Origin: Korobacter sp036501185
GTDB taxonomy: Bacteria > Acidobacteriota > Terriglobia > Terriglobales > Acidobacteriaceae
Direction of reading: 5' to 3'
DNA length: 64,000 nucleotides
Assembly (NCBI GenBank): GCA_036501185.1
Contig: DASYAU010000091.1
Coordinates: 3,105 to 67,104 of the forward strand
The notes under the pieces were generated by a model. The model searched no databases, had not been told where the DNA came from, and saw nothing but the letters and a program-made list of their open reading frames with translations. Below are positions 43,171 through 51,076 of this stretch, piece by piece; position 1 is the first letter of the stretch, and each line of letters begins with the position of its first letter. A program made the position numbers and the translations under genes.

Positions 43171-43196
43171 ATTAAACCTGCGAAATTAAACCTGCG
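43169..43196. repeat. 14-bp perfect tandem duplication at convergent stops
   Basis: AAATTAAACCTGCG occurs twice head to tail (43169-43182 and 43183-43196). The first copy contains the end of the lpxC stop, the second the stop of the convergent receiver-PilZ gene. Confidence 0.8.
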
Positions 43197-43908
43197 AACG
43201 CCAGCTTTCCTCCTCACCCAGAATGGGTGAAGTGGGTTCTTCCTGCGCGCGTTCGGCGAGCCATTCCTCAAGCTTGATTTTGTAGGGAATGGGAACATGC
43301 ACAAAACGAACGCCAGCCTTGCCGGCGTTAAACCAGCTCACTTCCCCTTTACCTTCGAGCGTTCCGCGGCGGTCGGCGAGATCGAATTTCCACTTCAACA
43401 CGGTGCCAGCGGCGAGATTGGATCCGACCTCGATGGCCATGCCACCTTCGCTGAGGTTCGTGATGGTGACGGCCTCCGCGTTGTTGCCATATTCCAGCGT
43501 GGCGAACATATTGACCGAATGACGGTAGTAGCGACGGCGTTCGCGCAGGATGAGTCCCTGGGCAGCGCGGAAACTGCGCTGGGCGCGGTCGAGGGTGAGA
43601 GGCTTCTCAAGGACGAAGTTTGCCCCAGCTTGGAACGCCACCGTAACGGAAACGGCGTGAATGAGGGCGAAGATGATGGCGTTGCGCGATTGCGGAAGCT
43701 GGCGGAGAGAGGTGAGGAAGCCAAGTGAACCGATGGTGTCGGCGTCGACGATGATGGCTTCGTATTTCTGTGAAGTGAGCAGCTTGCGGGCGCTCGCCGA
43801 AGTGACACACTGGTCCGTGTGGATGCCGAGTTCCGGCAGCAGGGACCGCAGGAGCTGGATCACATCCTGGTCTTCGGAAAGGAGCAGGGCCTTCAACGCC
43901 ACATGCAA
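43186..43908 (-). CDS. Receiver-like domain plus PilZ domain protein
   Basis: 240 residues. N-terminal response-regulator fold (ALLLSEDQDVIQLLRSLLPELG, AIIVDADTIGSLGF with the phospho-acceptor Asp, FVLEKPLTLD with the switch Lys), then a PilZ domain (RRRYYRHSVN with the c-di-GMP-binding R-x-x-x-R, NLSEGGMAIEV with the D/N-x-S-x-x-G motif, KAGVRFVHVP). No transcription-factor output domain, so likely an adaptor linking phosphorylation and c-di-GMP to motility or surface polysaccharide. ATG at 43908. Confidence 0.85.
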   Translation of the reverse strand: MHVALKALLLSEDQDVIQLLRSLLPELGIHTDQCVTSASARKLLTSQKYEAIIVDADTIGSLGFLTSLRQLPQSRNAIIFALIHAVSVTVAFQAGANFVLEKPLTLDRAQRSFRAAQGLILRERRRYYRHSVNMFATLEYGNNAEAVTITNLSEGGMAIEVGSNLAAGTVLKWKFDLADRRGTLEGKGEVSWFNAGKAGVRFVHVPIPYKIKLEEWLAERAQEEPTSPILGEEESWRSQV

Positions 43909-43990
43909 ATACTAGTACCGGTTCCGCCAGACATCCAAGTACCGGAGGTAAGCACCTGGACGGCAGATCGATTCGCCAACCCGGCGCATA

Positions 43991-44494
43991 ATGGCAATCG
44001 TGGAGCACACGGCTTATCTCTCGTTGGGGTCGAACGTGGGCGATCGCGCGGCCAACTTGCGCGAGGCGATCGCACGATTGCGCGCGGCGGGGAAAGTGAA
44101 ACGAGTTTCTTCGTTGTACGAGACCGAGCCGGTGGAATTCACGGAACAGGCATGGTTCCTGAATTGTGCGGTGGAATTGCGGACCGAAATGGGGCCAGCA
44201 GACTTGCTGCACGCGCTTCTCGGGATTGAGAAAAGCATGGGACGAATGCGCAACCAGCCCAAAGGTCCACGAAATATTGATATTGATTTGTTGCTCTATG
44301 ATGACGAAACAGTAAACACGCCAGAACTGACATTGCCGCATCCATCGATGCACGAGCGCGGCTTTGTACTGGTGCCGCTGGCGGAAATTGCGCCGAACGT
44401 CGTTCATCCGACATTGCGCAAAACCGCATGGGAACTGCTTAATACACTTCGCGAAGATGCGGCGGTGCGGAGCTGGAACGTACCAAAAGAGTAG
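43991..44494 (+). CDS. folK: 6-hydroxymethyl-7,8-dihydropterin pyrophosphokinase
   Basis: Folate pathway enzyme transferring pyrophosphate from ATP to the pterin. 167 residues. Motifs AYLSLGSNVGDRAANLREA (GSNxGD), SSLYETEPV, WFLNCAVEL, GRMRNQPKGPRNIDIDLLLYD (R-x-x-R-x-x-P-R-x-I-D-x-D), and LPHPSMHERGFVLVPLAEIAP. folB and folP are not adjacent; a CADD-family protein linked to p-aminobenzoate synthesis is 3.8 kb downstream. ATG at 43991. Confidence 0.96.
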   Translation: MAIVEHTAYLSLGSNVGDRAANLREAIARLRAAGKVKRVSSLYETEPVEFTEQAWFLNCAVELRTEMGPADLLHALLGIEKSMGRMRNQPKGPRNIDIDLLLYDDETVNTPELTLPHPSMHERGFVLVPLAEIAPNVVHPTLRKTAWELLNTLREDAAVRSWNVPKE

Positions 44495-44822
44495 AAAATA
44501 CCTGAATTTCTGGCACGAAAGCTGAAGCGGCGCGATACGAGAGGACTTAATTGGCGGATAACCACTGTGTTTTGAATGGTAAACATCGTGTAATGCAATA
44601 TTGCGCAAACCTGCACAGGGCGCGGGTCCGGAGGGGGTAGCCTGTGGAAAACCCGCGTAAAATCTAGTGAAAATGCTGTTCAAAGTGAGCGCGGCTGTAA
44701 TATGATGCTCGCAATTGAGCGACGCCTAACGCCGGAAAGCCGCATGGATCGCGGGTTTCCGCATGATCCGGCAATCTTCCCCTGAAGGCGGATGAACTCA
44801 AATTTCAAGGAGGATTTAATCC
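44495..44822 (+). promoter_or_regulatory. hup promoter and structured leader region
   Basis: 328 bp without a gene. A -10-like TAATAT at 44698-44703 with a poor -35-like CTGTTC 16 bp before it (44676-44681). The presumed leader of roughly 110 nt contains a hairpin GGATC-GCGG-GTTT-CCGC-AT-GATCC (44746-44769) that competes with GCCGGA/TCCGGC (44731-44736 with 44767-44772). A 10-bp palindrome GCAATATTGC is at 44595-44604. AGGAGG at about 44810-44815 is a strong ribosome site. Confidence 0.5.
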
Positions 44823-45119
44823 ATGGCAGCAGGTATGACCAAGACCCAGCTCGTTCGGCACATGGCCGAGACCCACGAAGTAAGCAACAAGACCGCCGCA
44901 GCGTTCCTCGAGTCGTTGGCGGAAGTAGCGATCAAAGAGACGAAAAAGAATGGCGTGTTCGTAATCCCCGGCCTCGGCCGCCTGGTGAAGTCGAACCGCA
45001 AGGCGCGCGTGGGCCGCAACCCGCAGACTGGCGAGCCGATCAAGATTCCTGCGAAGACCGTCGTGAAGTTCCGCGTGGCCAAGGCCGCGAAAGACGCGAT
45101 CGCTCCGGGCAAGAAGTAG
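44823..45119 (+). CDS. hup: HU-family histone-like DNA-binding protein
   Basis: 98 residues. Nucleoid protein bending DNA as a dimer. N-terminal helices MTKTQLVRHMAETHEVSNKTAAAFLESLAEVAIKETKKNG, followed by the beta-sheet VFVIPGLGRLVKSNRKARVGRNPQTGEPIKIPAKTVVKFRVAKAAKDAI, with the conserved RxGRNPxTGE DNA-binding arm and Pro. Very strong AGGAGG ribosome site and a downstream intrinsic terminator make it a monocistronic, highly expressed gene. Confidence 0.96.
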   Translation: MAAGMTKTQLVRHMAETHEVSNKTAAAFLESLAEVAIKETKKNGVFVIPGLGRLVKSNRKARVGRNPQTGEPIKIPAKTVVKFRVAKAAKDAIAPGKK

Positions 45120-45143
45120 TTCTTGCTTTTACGGAAATGCAGA

Positions 45144-45170
45144 AGGCCGGCACCAAGCCGGCCTTTATTA
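45144..45170 (+). terminator. Intrinsic terminator of hup
   Basis: AAGGCCGGC-ACCAA-GCCGGCCTT stem (9 bp) followed by TATTATTTG. It starts 25 bp after the hup stop. Confidence 0.88.
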
Positions 45171-45182
45171 TTTGCTCGAAAA

Positions 45183-45677
45183 TTACTTCTCGTCCGCGCT
45201 TGGGCCGTAGAGGCCGGGGATGGGCACGTCGAGCAGACGCAAATAGACGATCAGTTCGGCGCGATGATGGATCATGTGGTTCATGACCATGCCACGGAGA
45301 ACGGCGATGCGCGGCAGGGTAAACATCACCTGCTCGCCATTGCGCAGGGTCCACCGCTTGGTGAGTTGTTCGTCAGTGGCTTTTTCGAGCAGCGGACGAT
45401 ACTTCGCCAACTCGGCGTCGAAGTGTTCGAGCAGTTGTTCGCGTGAAGTGAAGTTGGGTACAGCGGTATTCACGCCGGCGATGTCGAGTTCGTCCTGCGC
45501 CAGGGTGGTGTACCCCCAACCCGGCATGATGGCGCAATGTCCGGCCAACCAGGCCAGAGTGCCGGACTTCGTGTGCGGCTTCCAGTCGGCTTTTTCCATG
45601 GGCACGCGTTCCAAAACCTTGCGCGTATTCGCCATTTCCTGATCGAGTTCGCCCATCATCGAACGAGCAATCGCCAT
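45183..45677 (-). CDS. DinB-superfamily protein
   Basis: 164 residues from ATG 45677, preceded by GGAGGG. Four-helix DinB/YfiT fold with the metal-binding His triad: H in WLAGHCAIMPGW (about residue 46) and two in NHMIHHRAELIVYLRLL (about 135-139). Such proteins are metal-dependent thiol S-transferases (bacillithiol or mycothiol) or uncharacterised. It is convergent with hup, separated by the hup terminator. The open frame upstream of 45677 is antisense to mnmG and not coding. Confidence 0.88.
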   Translation of the reverse strand: MAIARSMMGELDQEMANTRKVLERVPMEKADWKPHTKSGTLAWLAGHCAIMPGWGYTTLAQDELDIAGVNTAVPNFTSREQLLEHFDAELAKYRPLLEKATDEQLTKRWTLRNGEQVMFTLPRIAVLRGMVMNHMIHHRAELIVYLRLLDVPIPGLYGPSADEK

Positions 45678-45759
45678 AATTCCCTCCAGAAAAATTGCGC
45701 GATGAGTAGAACACGCAGCGCGCGGCATGGACAGAATTATTTGCGCGAGCAATTCAGGG

Positions 45760-47709
45760 CTAGGAAGTTTGCTGAAGCTTGCGCGCTTGGATTTCAATGT
45801 AGACGTTGATGAGCGAAACCGCAGCAGGCGTGACGCCGGGAATTCGGCTGGCATGGCCGATGGTCTGGGGGCGGACGCGCTGCATCTTTTCGCGCATCTC
45901 ACGGGAGAGGCCGCTGACGCTGCCGTAATCGAACCACGCAGGGATGATTCGTAGTTCAGCGCGCTTCAAACGATCGATAGCCTTGGTTTGCTGGTCGAGA
46001 TAGCCGGCGTACTTGATTTCGGTTTCCACCGACTTCAGTTCGTTACGAACGTCAGAGGCGAATTCGCGGTCGGAGCCGCCCCGTTCGAAGAACGCAGGAT
46101 GCGCGCGGCCGATGATGTCGGCAAAGTGGGTAATGTCGCTCTCCGGACGCTTGAGCAGTTGCGCAATCGTGGAACCGTCGATGTTGCCGAATTTCTCGGC
46201 AAGTTCCGCGGGAAGTTCGCTCCTGCGCACGCGGGTCTTTTCGAGCGTCGCTTTAAGCGCTTCCATACGCGACTGCTTGGCGAGGTGCTCATGCCAGGCG
46301 CCGTCCTTGATTAGCCCGACGCGACGGCCGTGCGGAGTGAGGCGGCGATCGGCGTTGTCGATGCGCAGATGCAGGCGGAACTCAGCGCGCGAGGTGAACA
46401 TGCGATACGGCTCGTTGGTCCCCTTGCTGATGAGGTCGTCGATGAGGATGGCGGTGTAGGCCTCGGTGCGGTCGAGGACGAGCGGCGTCTCGTGCTTCAC
46501 GGCGAGGGCGGCGTTGATACCGGCCATGATGCCCTGGCAGGCAGCTTCTTCGTAGCCGCTGGTGCCGTTGATCTGCCCGGCGAGATAAAGCGTGCCGATC
46601 TTCTTGGTTTCGAGCGTGCGCTGAAGCTCGGTGGGATCGATGGAGTCGTATTCGATGGCGTAGCCGGGGCGCAACATCTCGGCATTTTCAAGCCCCGGAA
46701 TGGAGTGCACCATGCGCAGCTGGACATCGATGGGCATCGATGTGCTCATGCCGTTAACGTAAATCTCGTGGGTATTCAGGCCCTCGGGTTCGAGGAAGAG
46801 CTGGTGGGTTTCCTTGTCGGGGAACTTGACAATCTTGTCTTCGATCGACGGACAATAACGCGGGCCGGTGGACTGGATTTGGCCGCTGTACATCGGCGAG
46901 CGGTGCACGTTTTCGCGGATCAGCTGGTGCGTCTCCGGCGTGGTGTACGCGATGTAGCACGGCACTTGGCGCTGGACGATCTTCTTCGTGCGGAAGCTGA
47001 AAGGAGTGGGCTCGGCGTCGCCGGGCTGCGCAGCGAACTTCGACCAGTCGATGGAGCGGCCGTCGAGGCGCGGAGGGGTGCCGGTCTTCAGGCGACAGCC
47101 GCGCAGGCCCATGTGCTTGAGCGATTCTCCGAGCAGGATTGAGGGCGGTTCACCGCTGCGGCCGGCGGGATAACGCTCTTCGCCGCAGTGGATGAGGCCG
47201 TTGAGGAATGTGCCCGTAGTGATGACGACTGCGCCGGCAGCGACGGTACGGCCATCGCGCAGCTTGATGCCGCGGGCGATCTTGATGCGCTCGGGGTGCA
47301 TTGGATCGGCGACGTCTTCGACGATTAGCTCGGCGACTTCGGCCTGCTTGATATGAAGATTCGGCTCGCTCTCAAGGACCTCGCGCATTTTCAGGCGATA
47401 TTGCTGTTTGTCGCACTGGGCGCGCGGCGACCATACGGCCGGGCCGCGCGAGGTGTTGAGGAGGCGGAACTGGATGCCGACAGCATCGGTGACTTCGCCC
47501 ATGATGCCGCCCAGGGCGTCAACTTCGCGGACTAGGTGTCCCTTGGCAATGCCGCCGACGGCGGGGTTGCAGGACATCTGGGCGATGAGGTCGACGTTAA
47601 GGGTGAACAGGGCAGTGCGCAGGCCCATGCGGGCGGCAGCCATGGCGGCCTCGCAACCGGCGTGGCCGGCGCCGACAACTACGACGTCGTAATATTCGGT
47701 GAACCCCAC
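45760..47709 (-). CDS. mnmG: tRNA 5-carboxymethylaminomethyluridine modification enzyme MnmG (GidA)
   Basis: FAD-dependent partner of MnmE modifying U34 of tRNAs. 649 residues from GTG 47709. FAD dinucleotide fold VVVVGAGHAGCEAAMAAARMG, QMSCNPAVGGIAKGHLVREVDALGG, TTGTFLNGLIH, GRSGEPPSILLGESL, KTGTPPRLDGRSID, catalytic Cys segment (GPRYCPSIEDKI), and AGQINGTSGYEEAACQGIMAG. The C-terminal GIDA-associated domain is complete. mnmE and rsmG are not neighbours here. Confidence 0.97.
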   Translation of the reverse strand: MGFTEYYDVVVVGAGHAGCEAAMAAARMGLRTALFTLNVDLIAQMSCNPAVGGIAKGHLVREVDALGGIMGEVTDAVGIQFRLLNTSRGPAVWSPRAQCDKQQYRLKMREVLESEPNLHIKQAEVAELIVEDVADPMHPERIKIARGIKLRDGRTVAAGAVVITTGTFLNGLIHCGEERYPAGRSGEPPSILLGESLKHMGLRGCRLKTGTPPRLDGRSIDWSKFAAQPGDAEPTPFSFRTKKIVQRQVPCYIAYTTPETHQLIRENVHRSPMYSGQIQSTGPRYCPSIEDKIVKFPDKETHQLFLEPEGLNTHEIYVNGMSTSMPIDVQLRMVHSIPGLENAEMLRPGYAIEYDSIDPTELQRTLETKKIGTLYLAGQINGTSGYEEAACQGIMAGINAALAVKHETPLVLDRTEAYTAILIDDLISKGTNEPYRMFTSRAEFRLHLRIDNADRRLTPHGRRVGLIKDGAWHEHLAKQSRMEALKATLEKTRVRRSELPAELAEKFGNIDGSTIAQLLKRPESDITHFADIIGRAHPAFFERGGSDREFASDVRNELKSVETEIKYAGYLDQQTKAIDRLKRAELRIIPAWFDYGSVSGLSREMREKMQRVRPQTIGHASRIPGVTPAAVSLINVYIEIQARKLQQTS

Positions 47710-47744
47710 GTCTTCATTTTAGCGGAATTCCCGCGGATCTACAG

Positions 47745-48116
47745 TTAACGCAGGCGAAACGAGACTTCGCTCTCGAGAGTGACGGCGACCGGATTGCCCT
47801 TGTAGGTGCCCGGCTCAAATCGCCATTGCCGGACGGAACGGACCGCTTCTGCGTCGAGCGATTTTTCCAGGCTTCGAGTGACGACAATGTCGCGGACCGT
47901 ACCGTCGGGAAGAACGGTAAAGCGCAGCGATACGACGCCGCTGATCCTGTGCTTACGTCCGTAGTCGGAGTAGTTCGCGATGACATCGTGAATCAGCTTG
48001 GGCGCTTGAGCGCAGACCGCATCAACCTCGTCCCTTTTGCACACGTGCATGGGGCCTTGTTGGGAGTATCCGAGCAACGAGACCGAAAACAGTAGTAGGT
48101 AGAGGCAGGGCTTCAT
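47745..48116 (-). CDS. Exported TonB C-terminal-domain protein
   Basis: 123 residues from ATG 48116. Signal peptide MKPCLYLLLFSVSLLGYSQQ, a Cys pair (HVCKRDEVDAVCAQ) and a single TonB_C domain (RKHRISGVVSLRFTVLPDGTVRDIVVTRSLEKSLDAEAVRSVRQWRFEPGTYKGNPV). It has no Pro-rich spacer and no anchor helix beyond the signal peptide, so it resembles secreted TonB-domain proteins rather than energy transducers. Stop lies 35 bp from the mnmG start. Confidence 0.8.
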   Translation of the reverse strand: MKPCLYLLLFSVSLLGYSQQGPMHVCKRDEVDAVCAQAPKLIHDVIANYSDYGRKHRISGVVSLRFTVLPDGTVRDIVVTRSLEKSLDAEAVRSVRQWRFEPGTYKGNPVAVTLESEVSFRLR

Positions 48117-48277
48117 TCTTTTCAATTTAAGGCCACGTTCGAGTAACTCGGCCGTAATTGTACGCGCAATCCGATGGCGAGTCTGTAGAGACAATGGAGT
48201 CACACAGTGGTGTGACGCGCGTGCGGGTTTCGCGATATAGTTTTCAGGTTCCAAATGCATCGCGAAAGAGGAGCGTT

Positions 48278-48955
48278 ATGGAGTCCGTTCTGCACGAACT
48301 GAATGCGCGGGTCGCGAAGTTCGATCTGCTTTGCCATCCTTATTACCAGGCGTGGAGCGCCGGCACGCTGAAGCGGGAAGACCTGGCGGCTTACGCCAGC
48401 GATTACTACCATCATGTAGCAGCGTTCCCGGCGTACTTGAGCGCATTTCACTCGCGCCTGGCCGACGGCGAGATGCGCCGCGCCGTGCTGCGAAACTTGG
48501 CCGATGAAGAAATTGAAGGCCGCGCGCACAGCGATCTGTGGCTGGATTTTGCGGAAGGCATGGGCATTCATCGCGATGACGTACGTTCGACGGAGCCGAT
48601 CGCGGAAGTTCGCGAGGCGGTGAGCTGGTTCAAGAAAGTCGCCGCGACGGGCAGCCGCGTCGAGGCCCTGGCCGCGTTTTATGCGTATGAGTCGCAGGTG
48701 CCACGGGTGGCGGCAGAGAAATCGAGAGGATTACAACAGCGTTATGGTGCGGATCGCAAAACTTGCGCGTACTTCGATCTGCACAAGTATGCCGACGTTG
48801 AGCATTCGCGGGTGTGGGGCGAGCTGCTGGAGCAGGAACTGACCAAGCATCCTGAAGCGCGCGAGGCGGCGTTAGTCTCTGCGGGGCAGGCGGCGAAGAA
48901 GTTGTGGCAGGTGCTGGACGGGATGGAAGTGCGGAGAACGGCAACCATTAACTAG
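48278..48955 (+). CDS. CADD-family (TenA/PqqC-like) putative p-aminobenzoate/folate protein
   Basis: 225 residues from ATG 48278 with GAGGAG upstream. Haem-oxygenase-like helical fold with di-metal ligands expected at E and H in DEEIEGRAHSDLW (about 69-80), E in AFYAYESQVPRV (about 130) and H/D/H in YFDLHKYADVEHSRVW (about 167-180). It resembles the chlamydial CADD group, whose members replace PabABC by self-sacrificial formation of p-aminobenzoate. folK is nearby. Ascription to folate is by family knowledge, not direct evidence. The longer upstream frame is unsupported. Confidence 0.85.
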   Translation: MESVLHELNARVAKFDLLCHPYYQAWSAGTLKREDLAAYASDYYHHVAAFPAYLSAFHSRLADGEMRRAVLRNLADEEIEGRAHSDLWLDFAEGMGIHRDDVRSTEPIAEVREAVSWFKKVAATGSRVEALAAFYAYESQVPRVAAEKSRGLQQRYGADRKTCAYFDLHKYADVEHSRVWGELLEQELTKHPEAREAALVSAGQAAKKLWQVLDGMEVRRTATIN

Positions 48956-49013
48956 TTCGGGAACTTCGTGCAAAGGGGGCCCCGTGCCTCCTTTTGCGTT
49001 TTATCATCGCGCC

Positions 49014-49385
49014 ATGCCCAAATCAGTTCCTATCGGAGCGCGTGCGGAGCTTCGCAAGCGCGTGGATTTCAAGCACACTCTTACGTCGCACGATAAGCGG
49101 CTGCCGCCGATCTACTCGACGCCGGACATGATTCGATTGATGGAGATTGCGGGAGCGCATGCGCTGCTGCCGTACTGCGAAGCCGGCGAGATTACGGTCG
49201 GCACGGCGATCAACATCGAGCACCGCGCGGCCGCCAAAGAAGGCGCTGAGGTGGTAGCGACTGCCGCGTTGGAGAGCATCGATGGACGGTTTTACGTGCT
49301 GCGGGTGTCGGTGAAGGAAGGCGAGCGGGAGATTGGACGAGGGACGGTGACGCGGGCGTTTATGAAGATGGAAAGGTTTAAATAG
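49014..49385 (+). CDS. FlK-like hot-dog thioesterase
   Basis: 123 residues from ATG 49014. Hot-dog fold resembling fluoroacetyl-CoA thioesterase: PIYSTPDMIRLMEIAG holds the Thr and Glu, and VGTAINIEHRAAAKEG holds the His of the catalytic triad (T-E-H). The central strand ALESIDGRFYVLRVSVKEGEREIGRG is intact. Fluoroacetate specificity in Streptomyces depends on further residues, so a general acyl-CoA thioesterase is more likely. Starts 58 bp after the CADD-like stop. Confidence 0.85.
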   Translation: MPKSVPIGARAELRKRVDFKHTLTSHDKRLPPIYSTPDMIRLMEIAGAHALLPYCEAGEITVGTAINIEHRAAAKEGAEVVATAALESIDGRFYVLRVSVKEGEREIGRGTVTRAFMKMERFK

Positions 49386-49401
49386 TAGTGAAGTCGATAG
49401 G

Positions 49402-49449
49402 GGTCCTTCGACTCTGTTGGGTTTCGCGCAACTTCGCTCAGGATGACAA
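49402..49449. repeat. CCTTCGAC...CTCAGGATGACA dispersed repeat, copy 2
   Basis: GTCCTTCGACTCTGTTGGG, TTTCGCGCAACTTCGCTCAGGATGACAA. Same ends as 12065-12118, with a different middle. Confidence 0.6.
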
Positions 49450-49458
49450 CAGCTAAAG

Positions 49459-49488
49459 GAAAAAGGCTCCTCCAACTTCCGAGGGGCC
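49459..49488 (-). terminator. Terminator-like hairpin after 49556 gene
   Basis: On the minus strand: GGCCCCTC-GGAAGTTG-GAGGAGCC (7 of 8 pairs) followed by TTTTTCC. About 68 bp downstream of the stop at 49556. The opposite strand lacks a U run, so it serves the minus-strand gene. Confidence 0.6.
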
Positions 49489-49555
49489 TCTCCATCCGCG
49501 TCCACTTCACGCGGTAACGCCGATGTAGCGCTGCGGCTACCAACTTGAAAGAACT

Positions 49556-49990
49556 CTACGCGGCCAGACGGGGCTGAGCCGGTTCACTCTCCGTCATCAT
49601 TGCTACAGCCATGCCACGGCGACGCTGGGCTTCCATAGAGCGCAGCTTCCGCATGAGGACGACCACCATAAAGATCGCGAAAGCGATCCAGGGGTCGGGT
49701 GTAGCGATGCTGGCCAGCGTCTCCTTGAACTCCTGGCGCATGTGGTCGTCCTGTATGCTCTCGAGCACTGGGTTATGGGTTGCGGCAGCCGAGGCGACCG
49801 GCTCATTCCATCCGGTGCGCGCCGGGATGAAGGGCTTCTGCGTCTGTTGCGATTGCTGGAGCAACTTCTGGACATCGGGTTTGATGGGCGTGGCTTGCGA
49901 GTCGACGACGCTGAAGAAAAGGAAGATCAACATTCCCAGCGCGGCTACCCAACCCGTTCTCGCCAATAGGCTCTTTCCCGACATGCCCAT
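49556..49990 (-). CDS. Membrane protein with two helices, unknown
   Basis: 144 residues. N-terminal helix (TGWVAALGMLIFLFFSVVDS), an extracytoplasmic region of about 60 residues (Gln/Pro-rich KLLQQSQQTQKPFIPARTGWNEPV, then HMRQEFKETLASIATPDP), a second helix (WIAFAIFMVVVLMRKL) and a basic cytosolic tail. No recognised family. ATG 49990 with a second in-frame ATG two codons later. Confidence 0.65.
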   Translation of the reverse strand: MGMSGKSLLARTGWVAALGMLIFLFFSVVDSQATPIKPDVQKLLQQSQQTQKPFIPARTGWNEPVASAAATHNPVLESIQDDHMRQEFKETLASIATPDPWIAFAIFMVVVLMRKLRSMEAQRRRGMAVAMMTESEPAQPRLAA

Positions 49991-50112
49991 TTAGATGCAG
50001 TTTGGCAGGCAGAGTGGCTTCCGTCGGTGAACGGGAGGTGAAATCCCTGCAAAGATTTGTGCGGGTGTGAGAGGCAACCTTTCAGAATGGCTGCTGTCGA
50101 GAATTTCAGAAA

Positions 50113-50141
50113 TATATAGCCTGTCGAGCGGTGTCTATATA
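50113..50141. promoter_or_regulatory. TATATAG-N15-CTATATA inverted repeat
   Basis: Perfect 7-bp arms at 50113-50119 and 50135-50141, centres 22 bp apart (two helical turns), 12 bp before the exporter ATG. The position fits a repressor operator (for example GntR/YtrA type) that would block the promoter or ribosome site. No regulator gene lies adjacent. Confidence 0.5.
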
Positions 50142-50152
50142 CCATCGGCGGA

Positions 50153-51076
50153 ATGATTGCGTGTCGACAATTGCGGCGGGAGTATGGTGACCTGACCGCT
50201 GTCCAGGACTTGAACTTGACGGTGCCGCCCGGCGAGATCCTTGGCCTGATCGGGCCGAATGGTGCGGGCAAAACAACCACAATCCGGATGATGTGCGGCT
50301 TGCTAACGCCCACTTCCGGCGAAGTCTCAGTATGTGGGGTGAAAGTTCAAGAGGCGCCGGAGCTTGCACAGACATACATTGGCTACCTGTCCGATTTCTT
50401 CAATGTTTACGACGACCTGAAGGTATGGGAGTACGTCGACTACTTTGCCAGCGCCTACAAAATGCCTGAAGCAGGACGAAAGGAGCGGATCGACGAGGTA
50501 ATCGCGCAGGTTGGACTCGAAGTGAAGCACGATGCGTTCATTCATGGGCTCTCGCGAGGGATGAAACAGCGTTTGGGGATAGCGCGAGCCATCGTGCACC
50601 GGCCGAAAGTGTTGATTCTCGACGAGCCCGCTTCGGGGTTAGATCCGAAGTCCCGGGCCGATCTGCGGAACCTGCTGCTCTCTTTGCGCGACGCTGGTGC
50701 GACCGTGCTGATTTCGTCGCATGTGCTATCGGAATTGGAGGGCTTCTGTACCTCGATTGCGATCATGGAAAAGGGAGTACTGGTGCGCAGCGGCAGGGTC
50801 GATGAGATCGCCAGCGAGCAGCGGCAGCACAAGGTCGTGCGGGTCGCCTGGAGCGGAGCGACATCGGTCGCGCCGGTGTTGCAGGTTCTACCTAGCGTCT
50901 CGGAACTGGCGGTGAATAGCACCGAAGCAGTTTTCCGTTTTGCAGGAAATGACGACCAGCTGCCGGATGTTCTTGCCGCACTGGTGGGCGCCGGGGTACG
51001 CGTGTCTGCGTTCGGCGAAGTGAAACAGACGATCGAAGACATTTACCTGAAGATTTCCCGCAACGAGGTGATGTGA
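50153..51076 (+). CDS. ABC transporter ATP-binding protein
   Basis: 307 residues. Walker A IGPNGAGKTTTIRMM (about 40), Q-loop region, signature LSRGMKQRLG (about 132), Walker B VLILDEPASGLDPK, switch His in LISSHVLSEL. DrrA/CcmA-like subfamily with an added C-terminal DUF4162-like domain. Works with the permease encoded next (4-bp overlap, ATGA) in a two-component exporter of unknown substrate. ATG 50153 follows an inverted repeat at 50113-50141. Confidence 0.95.
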   Translation: MIACRQLRREYGDLTAVQDLNLTVPPGEILGLIGPNGAGKTTTIRMMCGLLTPTSGEVSVCGVKVQEAPELAQTYIGYLSDFFNVYDDLKVWEYVDYFASAYKMPEAGRKERIDEVIAQVGLEVKHDAFIHGLSRGMKQRLGIARAIVHRPKVLILDEPASGLDPKSRADLRNLLLSLRDAGATVLISSHVLSELEGFCTSIAIMEKGVLVRSGRVDEIASEQRQHKVVRVAWSGATSVAPVLQVLPSVSELAVNSTEAVFRFAGNDDQLPDVLAALVGAGVRVSAFGEVKQTIEDIYLKISRNEVM

